Under the pieces are notes generated by a model that saw nothing but the letters and a program-made list of their open reading frames with translations, did no database searches and was not told the DNA's origin. From Spirometra erinaceieuropaei (lineage: Eukaryota; Platyhelminthes; Cestoda; Diphyllobothriidea; Diphyllobothriidae), in NCBI GenBank assembly GCA_902702965.1, contig CACRXP010000232.1, positions 124,101 to 188,100 on the forward strand: a stretch of 64,000 nt of DNA. Direction: 5' to 3'. Positions 1-12,300 of this stretch are shown one piece after another. A program made the translations under genes and the position numbers. Numbering within the stretch: position 1 is the stretch's first letter; every line of letters starts with the position of its first letter.

Positions 1-368
1 GACAATTTTTAAAACCGAATTATGTCCTTCCTTCGAGGATAGAATTATAAGAAGACGTAAATGTCTGCCGAATGCGCAAAAGAATGGATATTTTTTGTAT
101 GTTTTCCATGAAATATAATTGGACATTTAGGGGCATTGAAAATCAATGGGAAAAATTCGTGTTTCTTATGTGGTTACTTTTTACAGAGTGTAGTTTTTCA
201 TGCAGCCGTAAGGAAGTTCACTCGCAAGCCAGTTTCTCGAGGTAACTGAAATATTATAGAATTATGCTGAATGATGATTAGTTTTACAACCCTACTTAAT
301 TAATCTTTTCGAAACGAAAACGTACTTCCGAATTTCGGTTGACAGTTCATGAGTTATCCCTCCTACTT
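1..368. mobile_element. Family 1 inverted-repeat element, right part, cut by window edge
   Basis: The right arm contains GACGTAAATGTCTGCCGAAT, CATGAAATATAATTGGACAT and the terminal GTTCATGAGTTATCCCTCCT followed by ACTT and TA. The order matches the right half of the element at 2981-3973. Confidence 0.75.
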
Positions 369-370
369 TA

Positions 371-2978
371 CGTCAAGCGTTGAAGACGGTTACACCGGTT
401 CTTCCATTGGAAGCTACCCCCCCCCCATGAATCTAACCTTATGCTTCCCCCTTGGAACTGCGATGTCCTGAACAGCGAAGGGGAGTGTGCAGATGTTGCA
501 CAGGCTAGCAGCGTCAGCGACCGGCCTGCAACCACTCCTGCGTTCTGACAGCTGACCACCCGTTTGTCAGATGTAGTTTGTCCTCCATAAAGTTAGCTCC
601 GACTAAGGCGAACAGCTGCCGTATGTTGCCAATATGGTAATTTATCCTAGTGCTTTACTGGCGTGGCTTAGCTGGATGTCCTTTAGTAAGATTTGGCTGC
701 GAATTGGGAGGTCTGTGAAAATTTGTTTTATTTGGGGAACGCATTAACACTCAGACATGCTGCTGTGAATGATTAAGTATCACCGCTAGGGTAAACAGAA
801 ATACGATCAAACACAAACAATGCCGAGATGGTAATTTCAGCTGTTTTTTGTCGTCTTGCTGTCCCGCGGGGAAGATGTGCAAAGAAAAACGTGTCAACGC
901 AGACTGGCGCTAGTTTCTGTGCCCAAAACGGCAGATGTGAGCTGCACGCTGAAATCTACAGCCTTTAAGGTGCGTGGTCACACAGCAAACGCCCAAGAAC
1001 CTCAAGAAACTGATTTTTCTAACTTTAATTCAACCACCTCCAGCAGCTTCTGACGTACTTACGGCAAGCGTTCAACCGCCGAGATCGACTATATCCGCCG
1101 CGTGCCGTGAAATGGAAGAAGTGTGTGTGTGTGTGTGGCAGACCCGAGTTACATTTACGGCATTCCTTCCTTCTTCAGCTACTAGATTTTGATAGCAGAA
1201 AAATCTGAAAGTGATCTGAGTTTGGCTCAGATGCAGTCACCGACAGCCCGTTTACGCGTGCCGCACACGAGCTCATGAACCGCAAAATTTGCTGGGTCTT
1301 CACGAAAGAGAGGAAGGTAACTATCTCAGGTTTGGGGGCGTGCCACATAAGGTCGTAGTAGAAAGGGGTCGTTGAGTTTGTTGCGGCTAGGTGGCCAGAG
1401 TAAATACTTTAAGCGCTACAACCACCAGGTCGAATCTCAAGTCGTAAGGAGAAGACAGAAGGCACTAGAGTGAGGAGATTTTGTGCACAGAACCCGGAGT
1501 TGTCTTCTCAGGCGGCAGTTACCACTGGTAAAGCCGGGGCTGGTGTTGGCTGCGTCCAGTGAGGCCCGAGAGTCCCGAGGACAGTGGTGGCAGCCACTTT
1601 CGTAGGCTCGCGGCCCAAGTTCAAGTGGTGTCCAGTCAGCATTTGCCGAGGGGTGGTGTCCCCGTGGCTTAGGTTGTGGTTGCAGGGGGGAGGTGCGTTC
1701 AAGTTGCCGCATGGGCAGCTGCGGATGTGCGAACGCAGGCATGCCCGAGATGTCGGTCGTGGGACTTCAGGTCAGTGCGTCTGGAACGGTGCACTGCAAA
1801 GGGGTGAATGACCTTGAGGCAGCAAGGTCTTGACCAATGGCGCCAGACCGGTCATGATGGCTACAAGTTCTCGAGCCAGCCCTCCCACATATATACATTG
1901 CCGACCCGTAGTTAAATACTTTAATCTACTTCTGGAGTAATTACGACGTTCGTCGGAATTCTTACTGTTCACATTTTAGTCTGTTTTGATCTGCTGTAAT
2001 TGATAGAAGAGCATCCTGTATCCTGACACGCATACAGTAAGCGATTAACTTGGAACCTTAAAAATTCCTTTTTCATAGATACACATAACAAGTGTTATAA
2101 CCACTCGTCCGAATTTACTCACCGACTGATGAGTGGCAATCACTGACGGGGTCTAGTCTACCTGTTGGTTATAAGTAGTAGGCTATTGATCCCGTCAATC
2201 GCTCGTTTATTCGCCCTGACACGGCTTGCCATATAACATATAGCCTTTCATCTGAGGACTTTTTACGATCGTGTAAGAACTACAATTCATGAAGCACTAC
2301 TTGAACCCGGTGTCTGTTTTAAACTACGGACCTGCAGATCCTGCAAGATGACCCACTACACTTGTAAAGATTTTACTAACCTCTAAGGTCTTTTCACCTG
2401 CTGAAAGGTAAGTAGGGTAAAATCGTACAAAATGTGTACAATGCAGACTGCTTGTTAGCAGTTTGAGCACTACGAGGCTATCCGTCTGAAATTGATGAAT
2501 TCAAAATATTAATATCAGCCTCCGGGCTGAGCCTGTAAAGCTTCATCTCGACTGATTTATTCCTAGTTAACGCATGAACTTCTGTAAAGGTTACAAGTCA
2601 GTAAGCAGCTTCTTGAAAAAACCTGCTCCGTTTTTGTGCTTAAAACAACAAAACGTTGTGGAATAGTATCTGGGCGTTCAAAAGGCGCGTACAATAGAGT
2701 CTAAATTTTACTCATTTATTAATGCTCAGGACTAGAAACGTTTTTTCATAACATAATCGTCCTGGGTACAGGATTCGTCAAAGGAAAGGTCTCCGACCAC
2801 AAATGTTTGCATGGTAAAGTAATATGGCTGATGTTTGAACGTGACACCCAGCTTGCCTCGAGAAGGTTAACCTGTGGCAGGCATAGTGTTCCTGTAACAA
2901 GGGATGGGCTTCACACGACAATCAAAGACTCAATTTGAAACAAACAGGCTGCAGCTCTAACGAAGAGGCCTTTTGGAG
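371..2978. other. No gene seen
   Basis: Mixed unique sequence with a TG microsatellite at 1121-1137 and a GC-rich patch at 1500-1800. ORFs of 60-100 codons on both strands in that patch are unsupported. Confidence 0.5.
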
Positions 2979-2980
2979 TA

Positions 2981-3973
2981 CCGTAGGTAAGCTAACTCAT
3001 GAAATGTCGGCCGAAATTTCGAGATGCGTTCTCGTTTCGAAAAGATCAATTAAGTAAGGTTGTAAAACTAATCAGCATGCAGCATAATTCTACAGAGGTC
3101 CAGTTACCTCACGGTGTCGGCTTTTGAATGAACGTTTTTCCGATTGCATGCAAGAACTATACTCGGCAAAAAATGACTGCTTATGTGGCATGAATTTTTC
3201 GCAACGATTTTCAATTTCCATAAAATTTCAAATATATTTCATGGAAAGCATGCATAAAGAAATTCATTTTCTTGCTCATTCGGTAGATAATTACGTATTC
3301 TATCAATTTTGTACTCGAACGAGGAGCATAATTCGATTCGAAAAAGTTTTTACTTGTGAGATTTTTTAATACCGTGAAATGGCCGTTCATAAAACGTCAT
3401 GTCTCTGCATTTGCCATTGTGGATTGTAAAGTTAATAATTTGGATCAAAACCACTGCTTCATTTAATGCACCCCATATAGTATCCTCTTAATACGGTTCA
3501 GAAATGCATGGTTTTCCATACACGGAAAATATACGCCTATAGTTTTGAAACCCCGAATGGAAGTCTAACAGCAGGTCGAGTTCAAAATTATTCGCGAATT
3601 AGCAAAGTTTTTTTAAAATTGAATTATACACTTTTTTCGACTATAAAATTAAAATAAGATGTGGTTTTTCTACCGAATAAGTAAAAGCATGAATATTTAT
3701 GCACGTTTTTCATGGAATATAATTGAATTTTTAAGGACATCAAAAATCAATGAGAAACGTGCATGCTACATAAGTAGTTATTTTTTGCAGAGCATTATTT
3801 TTGCATGCAGACAAAAATATACTCGTTCGAAAGAAGGCCCCCTGAGGTAACTGGATCACTATAGAATTATGCTGCATCGGGATTAGTTTTACAAACCTAC
3901 TTAATTAATCTTTTCGAAACGAGAACGGATTTTGAAATGTCAGTTGACATTTCATGAGTTAGCCCACCTGCTG
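2981..3973. mobile_element. Family 1 inverted-repeat (foldback) element, full length
   Basis: The ends are TA-CCGTAGGTAAGCTAACTCAT and its imperfect complement ATGAGTTAGCCCACCTGCTG-TA. The arms continue inwards for about 350-400 bp (for example TCGAAAAGATCAATTAAGTA against TTAATTAATCTTTTCGAAAC) around a centre holding ACCGTGAAATGGCCGTTCAT. Length is 993 bp. There is no transposase ORF. TA flanks at both ends suggest a Tc1/mariner-like target duplication (inference). Confidence 0.85.
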
Positions 3974-3975
3974 TA

Positions 3976-5590
3976 CATCCCGTGATCACATACTTCTGGA
4001 ATGAAAACTTCACTCTAGTACACTTCACTATTTTTTGCGACGATCCGGGTATAGGACATCCAATTAACTTGAGCACTCCTGTAGACCGTGTCTTACGTTG
4101 GTGGTAGAAGGGGTTTTACAGGTAGGGCAACACACAAGACGGAGAGTAAAAAAACACAGAAAATAGACAAATTTCTGTCGAAAGTCTTATCGTGCGCTGC
4201 GATTTGGCAAAGATTGTAAGCGCAATAATTAAAAAATCAGCTACAAGTAATTTTCAAGAAATTACGGACCCTAAATTAAGCGCTGCCGGTAAGTCTGCAT
4301 TTGTCAGGAAGAGATGGAAATTTCAAACAATGGGAACGGTGAATAATAAGTGATGTTTACAGTCTCACTGAATTTAAATATATATTTGTGTTGTTGCCAT
4401 CTACTTGAGGGGTTTACACTCTATCGTCACATGGTAATATTATAACGACTTTCTCTCGACTGTCCAACCAAGCAAACGAGTTCATACTTAAGTCAAATGC
4501 ACTGCCAGAATCCAGCCCGCGGAATTTGATTGCAAGCAGCACTTTAGATTCAACTGCATAAAAAGCCATCTGTTTCAGCTAAGATTATTTCTTATTCAGT
4601 CTTCAAAAACGGCAGGAGAAGGTGATTATGTAAAGTAAAACAATCCTAAGTAATGGCGATCAGCACAAAAGGAAATAAGCACCACCGTCAGGAAATTAAT
4701 AGTCTGCTCCACCTCACTGTAGAGCCTGAAAGAAAAAAGTGGATATTAAACCGGGGCATTTGCAGGACGGATGATGACAAGATTCAAAAACGCAAAAGAA
4801 TTGCAAACATATGAATCAGTGTCGACGTTGGGCTCTCACGAGCGCCTAATTTACACAAATTGCTTCCGAGAGCAGTCTAATATACAATGGGATTGTCAGC
4901 GGACTCGAAGTCTTTATGGCACCTGGTACCTTAACTATAGTGAATACCTGGCTTAAGTTTCCTAAAGCGCAAATCTTACTCAACAAAGTAGGACCCAGTC
5001 AAGACCTGTGGCGTCAAGGTCACAAGCAGGGTGCTTGCTGAAGGAGAGCTCCCTGTGTCTGAGCATCCACCTGGTGTAACATTTGCGAACGCTAAAGAAA
5101 CGCGATGTCGTGAAGTAAACTTCCGAAAATTTGTTATGTCGGATGTGGGCGCAAAAGCTACAGCCTACGCTCATACTAAATTAGCAGGCAGGTGCAAAGT
5201 TTCCCACAAAACTGTCAGGACAGTTATTTTGCTGGCAAGCCCTTGACTCTCCTCGGAAATCCACTTCCAAACTCGAAAAAAATGCTGCGCCACAAACACC
5301 CTCTGGTTCGATTCGGAGGTTGAGACGAATATCTGAGCTGAACTTCATCGGCTTGGGCTAAGTGGTTGTGTGATGGTTATATTCTTCTCACAGTTAGAGA
5401 GTAATATATACTTTATCACGGATTTACCATATTCGCAGAATGACCAACAACTAAAAACCCAAGGCACAGGTTTTACCGAGCGTTTGAAGCTAATTGACAC
5501 GGCTTCGGGGGGGGGGAGTTAATGAGTCCCCAGCGTTCGTATATCACGTCCTGAGGGGACAAGAGGATCTGATTAATAGGTGTTTTGGCA
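3976..5590. other. No gene seen
   Basis: AT-rich unique sequence. A poly-G run lies at 5506-5516. No repeat partner was noticed inside the window. Confidence 0.5.
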
Positions 5591-5722
5591 GAATTTTAAT
5601 AATTTATTTTGACCCAACTGTGAAAAACTCGGCTGTACTCAAACCTTCCTCTAGCTGTCCTGGGGTCACATCCCACCAAGGTGGCCGAGTTTTAGCATTT
5701 GGGTCAAAATTATTTATTCTAA
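5591..5722. repeat. Inverted repeat of about 40 bp
   Basis: The left arm 5591-5633 (TAATTTATTTTGACCCAA ... AAAACTCGGC) and right arm 5684-5722 (GCCGAGTTTT ... TTGGGTCAAAATTATTTA) are complementary with few mismatches and enclose the SINE piece. Confidence 0.8.
5634..5683 (+). repeat. tRNA-like SINE right half between inverted repeats
   Basis: CTGTACTCAAACCTTCC to GGGGTCACATCCCACC resembles the anticodon-to-T-arm half of the SINE at 5888-5965. B-box-like GGGTCACATCC is present. Confidence 0.45.
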
Positions 5723-5887
5723 ATCTGTCAAAACCCCCTTTTAGTACCTGGTTGTCACTCCGATGAATTCTAAACTGTATACTTTGGAAATTCTGCTTGT
5801 ACAGTCAACTTACTGTATCAGATTTGGTGGATCTCAGACATGGCAGTAGGTTGGGCGGGTAACTTGGCCTATATGTGATTAAACTCA

Positions 5888-5975
5888 CGGCTCTAAGCTC
5901 AGGTGGCCAGAGCGCGGACTGTACTAAAGCCTTCCCCTTACTGCGTGGGTTCGAATCCCACTATGTTCGGCAAAG
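5888..5975 (+). repeat. tRNA-derived SINE head
   Basis: The D-arm-like GCTC-AGGTGGCCA-GAGC (5897-5913) and a perfect T-arm GTGGG-TTCGAAT-CCCAC (5945-5961) include a canonical B box. The anticodon arm does not fold well, so it is SINE-like rather than a tRNA gene. The same flanking TCAGACATGG and GCGGGTAACTTG occur at the minus-strand copy near 40760. Confidence 0.6.
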
Positions 5976-6239
5976 TTTTCACAATTGGGTGAAGTTGAAA
6001 AGGGTCTGACCTAAAAGATTGGTGCAGATACCAGAAAGCCTTTAAGGGTGGAGGGGGGCACCGAATCGACGAAGTATGCGTGTATGGGCTTTTATCTAGC
6101 GCACGTGCTGTCAGCATGTAGGTGTCTACTATGCCAGGACCAGCAGACCATGGCCCTCGCGGCCTGGTATGCGCCGGCAGTTCCCTGTCGGCAGATACGT
6201 TTACGCTTCCGCTGAGTACACAGGTCGTGAGCATAGGTG

Positions 6240-6525
6240 CGCACTCTTATTCGTCATCTTCCAGACCCGTTGCGGTGTTGTTGTTGTTGTTGTTGTCGGT
6301 CCAAATTCTAACCAAGTGTAATGTGGACCAGGGGGTGTGGTGGCCCACCTAGGTGCAGGTCTGACCGCGCCTGCCGCCTGCGCCCTCCCCCACCTCTGGT
6401 CTTCTTGATTCTGTCTTGATGCCGTGGTCCAAATGGGGAGTAGGAAGGAGAGAGTGCGGTAGATGCTGTGCAAGCCCACTATCACTATAAACTTAATCAC
6501 ACCCAAGTGACGGTGCCCGCTTCAC
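6240..6525 (+). repeat. GC-rich dispersed repeat, copy 1
   Basis: Shared landmarks with 32915-33300 and 41080-41463 are TGCGCCCTCCCCCACCTCTG, TTCTGTCTTGATGCC and GTGCGGTAGATGCTG followed by a TCTACTGTCACTAYA-like end. A GTT microsatellite (6277-6296) lies inside. Class unknown; the conserved 3' end suggests a SINE-like unit. Confidence 0.6.
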
Positions 6526-7810
6526 TTTGCTGTGGGGCACACGGCGGACATTGTCGGCAACGACGGTAAATCAATCAGGTTTATTGTTGTTGAACCGCCG
6601 AGGTAGGAGATACTGTCCCTTGACCTGCATTCCAACATATCCTGCAAAACGCTATGAATCATATTTTTTTACTTTTCAGCCTCGAATACCAGTTGGACTA
6701 TCTGTTATTTTGTTGACTAATTTCCTACATAGAAGTGACAAATCAATTTTAATTTCAATATTTTCTCTTGAACGGACGTAAATCTGCCTGCGTAAGTTTT
6801 GAACAATCCTGGTGCACCTAGCGTCATTTTTCCACGTTTAAACCCATCCCTTTGACTTGTTCACCCCCTCTGCGTGCCAACTTTTCCATCTTTCATAAAT
6901 TATGCTCTCGAATTCATACTTTCTATGGTTAATTTGTGTGCATTAAACGATGACCTTGCAGTTTTTGCATCGATTATATTCTGTGGAAATGCAAATATCT
7001 GTATCTGTCTCAGTTGTTATCACTGTTATACAGTGAGAGGTTGCAGTTGATAAGCCGTCCAGAAATCTCTTGTTTCCAATACATTCTGTTGTGTATGCCT
7101 GTTTCGGATTCATAATGGGGAAATGCTGCTTCAAATAAACAAGACGCAATAAAGCACCTCCTGATGCCTTCGCTCCTTGGCGTGCTGCTAAAGGATGCTC
7201 CGAAGCGGGACTGCAGGGGGAAGAGGCGGGGGAGGAGGAGGAGGAGGAGGAGGAGGGAGAAGAAGAAGAAGAATAAGAAGAAAAGAAGAAGAAGAGGAAG
7301 AGGAAGACGCGGACCTGCTGAAGGAGGCAGCAGTTGAGGTCAGTGCGAACGGGAACGGGGTAGTCATGGAGGGGTTTTTGGCGTTGATGTCGCTTCTGAA
7401 ATTAAGTCAAATAACATGGAACGGACGTGCTACGGTAGACTGGGCAGGCGTCTACGCGTAGGCCGATTAGGCTGTAGGATACAAAACACACGCAGTACAT
7501 TATTCTCACTCAATGAGGCAAAATGGTTGGCCACTCCCATGTTGACCTTACGATTCGGAATACTTTTGATGATTTGCGTTAACGAAAAGAAATTTTAGTA
7601 ACCTACGCACAAGATTAACCCGGGTTCTGTCAGCAACATCTCAGTGACATTTAGGCCAGTCTTCTTAACCTTGAAGAAGTCATATTCACACAAGTTATGA
7701 ATTCTTCCGGTGTTCCATATAAGGGTTTTCGATGATCATTTCCTTTAAAAGGCGACTGTAGAGAGAACTCCATTTAGCTGTCCGTAGAATAAGGACCGTG
7801 TGCTGGCGTA
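6526..7810. other. No gene seen apart from the purine tract
   Basis: Unique sequence around the 7215-7320 microsatellite; no splice-consistent ORF. Confidence 0.45.
7215..7320 (+). repeat. Purine-rich GGA/AGA microsatellite tract
   Basis: GGAGGAGGA units pass into AGAAGAAGA units. It inflates a spurious Gly/Arg/Glu-rich ORF. A comparable AGA tract lies at 16815-16862. Confidence 0.9.
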
Positions 7811-9701
7811 CAGTGCGTGACCTAATTCATTAATGTTGTCGAAATTTACGAATGAGTGTCAATCACTCGCAAACCGACACCAATTCATGGATCCACTATG
7901 TATGTTAGTTAAGTGTAGCTTTAAAAGATTTAAAAACATAAAACTAAAGGCGCTGGTGTGTTGCTTCGAAATGCCATTTTTAGAAAAGTGCAGAATCCTA
8001 AAAGCTTTCAAAATGACCATAATTTAGTAGATTTCGTTTTCAGGTATATAGAATGGCTTCTCATGCAAAAAAATAAGGAAATATTAAAGCACGAATGGAA
8101 TAGCTTTTAAAGATACCGTTTTCATGAAGTTTACATCTAAATATTCTCTAAGAATTGGTGCAATTTCCTATATAGCAGCAGCCTACAGTCTGAGTATAGA
8201 TTTCAAAACGGCTTTCCGGGTCTTCGTGGCATTCTGGACTTGTCTAAGTTGATTAGGATGCGGTTCAACCAGAGAAACAGGATTTTGGTTGGGCTCACTA
8301 ATGCGGACATCGTGTGTGCAACAGTTTTCATAAGGTCACATGCCGCCAGGCCGATCAGACTAAAAAATTTAAATAGAAATGTCAGGCATGATCGAAAGCC
8401 TACCAGTTTGCGCTTTTAAAGAAAACATTTCTTCCGTTGATTTATTTGCATTTTTCGTTCGCTTTGGATTACCTCGAATTTCAGATCGGCCTCGAAATAT
8501 TCTTGAATACTTCATGCTTTTCAGTGTTTTCCCGATCGTCCACAAATGACAGAGGCTGTGCCATGTGCTTGTTAAAAGGTTTAAAATAAGATAATTCTTG
8601 AAGGCATTTTCCGAAGTATCGAGTGCTTGGACGTTCTTTGTCATGTCGAAAGTCGTTTGGATCACTTTTAAAGACTCACTGAAACAGGAAACCCCATCGT
8701 CGAATAAAATGAGCGTCCACAACGAATGTCAGCAATAAATATGCATTAGGTCAATTATAAAACTTTATTTGATAAGTGTCGTCTTTAAGAAGTGCTTTAA
8801 TAGGGCACTCCATTGACGGATATTTGTATGCTTTGCATTCTTACACGGTAAGGCCAAGAAAGCATTTGACGCTTTTGGCCGTTTCTTTTAAGTTCCTAAA
8901 CCATACAAATACTTTTTTCCGCAAACGTAAGAACATGCATTTCTCTACATATTGCGGTCATTTCCACTGATGCGCTTGCTTTTAGACTCCGTTTTACGAT
9001 TGGAAATGCACGGCAGATTGCCCATATAAAACTTGATATTTTGCTAAAACTGTTAATATTTTATTCGTTCCGTTTCTAAAATGTCATGTGCAGGAGCTAG
9101 ACTGCACGACAAATAATGTTTCAAATGTTCAAAATAAGAAATGACTATTCTGTGGTGGCCATTTCCGTGACATCACGTAAAATTTTCAAAACGGCAAAAC
9201 AATTTTAGGCCATCTAAACGAAGGATTGCCTGTGCGTGTTATTACTGTGCTTTAGGACAATAAAGTCGCACAGATCTGTTAATTTGACATGCAGAAATTT
9301 ATAAAACCTCTGGTTTTTTCAAAATGACCCTTGTGTAAACAAATTGATCACGACGGTTAGCATCGGACTAAAATGAATTTTCAAGTCCGGAAACCCCTGT
9401 TTGTTAAAACTCTCGAGAGTAAATCACTCTTTTTACAGTAACAAAAACTCACCCAAATGCCCAACCGTAGTTCAGGTCATGTATTAACATAAGAAATTGC
9501 ACAAATATATCGCAACGTCCATTTTCGCCAAAATGTAGGAACACTTTGCTTAGAATAATCATGTGAGAAAAATTTCTGCACAATTAAAACATATTTTACG
9601 GATCTGGCTGCATGTACAAGCAAAATGCGCAACGTTTAAGACGTGCAGAAATTCTCACATCAGTTTTCGTTATCAGGTTCCATGAGATAGGTCACGTACT
9701 A
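7811..9701. mobile_element. Family 3 element, 1.9 kb, copy 1
   Basis: The ends are TA-CAGTGCGTGACCTAATTCATT and CCATGAGATAGGTCACGTACTA-TA. The interior is not a palindrome and aligns along its length with 29993-31877 (CACTCGCAAACCGAC near the left; TTCTCACATCAGTTTT near the right). A minus-strand ORF of 117 codons (8369-8722) aligns with a broken frame in the second copy. I do not recognise the product, and it may be chance. Confidence 0.78.
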
Positions 9702-9703
9702 TA

Positions 9704-12039
9704 TCTACTCGTAAAACCTAGTTAAGTAGTGATGACTGGCAGTTGTATCCAAGAGCAGAAAAATTACAAACGGAGATCAACTGGGCATAACCTGAGGGAT
9801 AACAGAAGTGTCTGCCAGGGGATAGGCTCAGTTGTTTGATGGTCAGACACTGCTTCAAGATGAAGCACCGTGAAAAATTTGAAGAAGATAGGCTCTCCGG
9901 AACAAGCTTATTTGGATGCAATCGTTGCAAAGGGTTTGGTTGGCTCCACATTGTCAGAACGCTTTGACAACGGAAAGCCGATCAAACTCTTTGAAACGTC
10001 AGCATCCGGAGAGCATACATTTTCCTCCAAATAATCATTTCGGATCTCTCAGCTTTGACAATCTGACCATGGGTTATCCAACTAAATACTCTATCTGTAT
10101 ACATTCGTCAATTTGCTCGACGGTATCGTTTTTGCCACCGACTGTTCTCTGTGTCTTTCTGCATTCCGTCAACTTACTGTCATGCCTGCTGCCCCACCCG
10201 TAAACCCCGCATTACCACCACTCCCGCATGACATAATCCGCAGTTTTCTTACAGTAACTTGGAGCCCTTCATCCTACTTTTGCCCCTTCAATTTTCTTGT
10301 CGACTGCAATTTAAAATACGCCAACAGGAGGCGGACGCCGAATCCTAGGGTCTCAAGAGTACCCTTATAAAGGCCCAACCGACAGCTTTTCAACGCGGAT
10401 GCAAAGTATATCAGACTCAGCCGTTGGAACTTACTTGTAAAGCATGCAAGTAGTATGTCCCCCGTGATATACAACCTGTAACCTAATGAAACCCGGCATT
10501 TCCAGCAACAAGGTTGAGAGTGTGGACTAGGAATTTCGTTCCGACCCCCCACTTCCGCCCCCATCTGTCCAGAATCATCCAGACTGATGCAATAACTGTC
10601 TAAACTTACCGATCGGCACAACAAGAAAACGCTTAGAACCAGCCCGCAATCAGCAGAACCGGGCTGAAAACCTTCTGCCGGATTTTTTGTTACTTCCAAC
10701 ACAGCCGCCACCGCCGCCGCCGCTTCCGCGCAAATCCTTTGTTCTCGGGCCAGACCATCGCCGCCAAAAATTTCAGTGAATGAGGTCGGTTGGAATGGTT
10801 TTGAGACGGTTTGTTACAGTGTAAGAGGACTTCCAAAAAACGGTTGGGATATTGGAGCTAACAGCTTGAGCATCTCGGTTTGGCCAGCTGGCCTTCAATC
10901 CAGGCACTGTGGACAAACGTTTTTGCGATCGCTAAAAAACGCTACCTTTTAGTAGTAATTACAAGGCAGAAATAACGTCGGTCTGAACAAAGTCAGATAG
11001 CAGTTGAATTTCTGCAGAAAAATTCCAATTTTTTTTCTTGTGCTTATATAGCTGTTTTTCTGTGCGTTCTAGGGACTTGTTGGTGTCCGGCAACACGGCC
11101 TCACTAATAGACACCTAACGGCATGAAGCGTAGACTCCTATATGTTTCAAACTGCAGACTACATGACGGAATGGCTAGACCAGAAAACCCCAAAAAGTAA
11201 CCTAATTGATTTGCGGACTTAAATAGATAACTTAAGAGGAAACGCTCATCGAACTGGTTTATTGGATTCCTTGCGTTTTGATGAAAGGTGCCGCTTCACC
11301 ATTGTCCTAGCGCTAAATGCATTGAATTTAAATTGCCTGCCGAACTAGCCGGCCTTGAGCAGATCGATATTTTGCCCTTTCGCTGCCTCAGCTTTTCAGT
11401 GGATGTACGACGGCCTTGACAGCTGCATAAGTTATGAGTCATCGCCTCGATGGAGAGCGACTGATCTTCAGCAGAGGTGGTTCGGTCTGCTAGCTCTTTT
11501 TCTTCCTCATCGGGTAATTTTTTCGTCGGACCGTGTTTGAGCGCAGGCAATAACGCAATATTTAAAAAAACTGTGAGCAGGTCTGGGTGTCTGATGATAG
11601 AGTGGACATTTGAATAGCACACCTCGGGCGTTAGTCATTCTGTCCTTAATATGTCCCGGCCGAAGATGGTTGCTCCCTACGGGCCTAAAGTATGATCAGT
11701 TTCTCCAATGTACGTTTCAGGCCGAGAGTTTGGTTTTTAGCCACCAAGTTTCTAATTTGTGCTCACGTAGGAGGGTCTGAAATTTTCATCCAACGTAGTT
11801 GCAGTTTCTACCATTACAAATTATTTTTTAGACATCGGCCTTGGATTCACTTAGTGGCAGTGTGTCTGTAGGTTGCGTAAACCGCCGACAAATAATCACT
11901 AAGGATCGATAGGCTATGTCTACCATGATGAGTTGTAACGGTCGGGATTTCGTCTCGCAGGCCACCAGGTTTCAGATTGCCTCTTCTTTTGTCGTTATCT
12001 GCGCATCCCGCACTTGCTTTTTTTCTGTAAAAGGGCCTG
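9704..12039. other. No certain gene
   Basis: It contains the weak minus-strand exon candidate at 10611-10820 and a short GCC repeat (10704-10724). The rest is unassigned. Confidence 0.4.
10611..10820 (-). CDS. Weak candidate exon, minus strand
   Basis: On the minus strand an open frame runs through QTVSKPFQPTSFTEIFGGDG, then AREQRICAEAAAAVAAVLEV and SADCGLVLSVFLLCRS, and ends in phase 0 at a strong donor (GTAAGTTTA, exon end 10610-10611). The alanine run comes from a GCG repeat. No acceptor, start or partner exon was identified and no domain is recognised. It may be chance. Confidence 0.22.
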
Positions 12040-12300
12040 AAGACGTTAGGAAGAGTAAGAGAACGCAAGTAGAGCTCAAAGCACGCGCAGGAAAGCGGGC
12101 GTGAAGCGCTGCTTGGCACAACCGAGGGTGACGTCTACACACTCTCCCCGAGAAACACCCACTCGCTGGACTAAGAGGACAGGAAAGGTACAATCAGAAC
12201 TGGAAGGCCACGGAGGGAACCGCGTGTTAATTCGTAGTGCATGGCCACAACAGTGAAGCCGGACGTGGATCCAATTCGCCCGAACAATGCCATTAGCGAG
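12040..12300 (-). repeat. Dispersed repeat, minus strand copy
   Basis: On the minus strand CATGCACTACGAATTAACAC, GCGGTTCCCTCCGTGGCCTT and CTTTCCTGCGCGTGCTTTGA match 59385-59640. About 260 bp is shared. Unknown class. Confidence 0.65.

Noticed and set aside
1430..1470. B-box-like AGGTCGAATCTC as a SINE or tRNA
   Set aside because: No matching A box or D arm upstream, and no second copy seen.
5888..5975. A free-standing tRNA gene
   Set aside because: D and T arms are good, but the anticodon stem does not pair and there is a shared downstream body, so SINE is the better call.
7195..7461. Gly/Arg/Glu-rich ORF
   Set aside because: It is the translation of a GGA/AGA purine microsatellite.
10274..10610. 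Continuation of the 145-codon minus-strand ORF past the GTAAGT donor
   Set aside because: Composition and lack of motifs suggest intron or chance; only the part before the donor was kept as a weak candidate.
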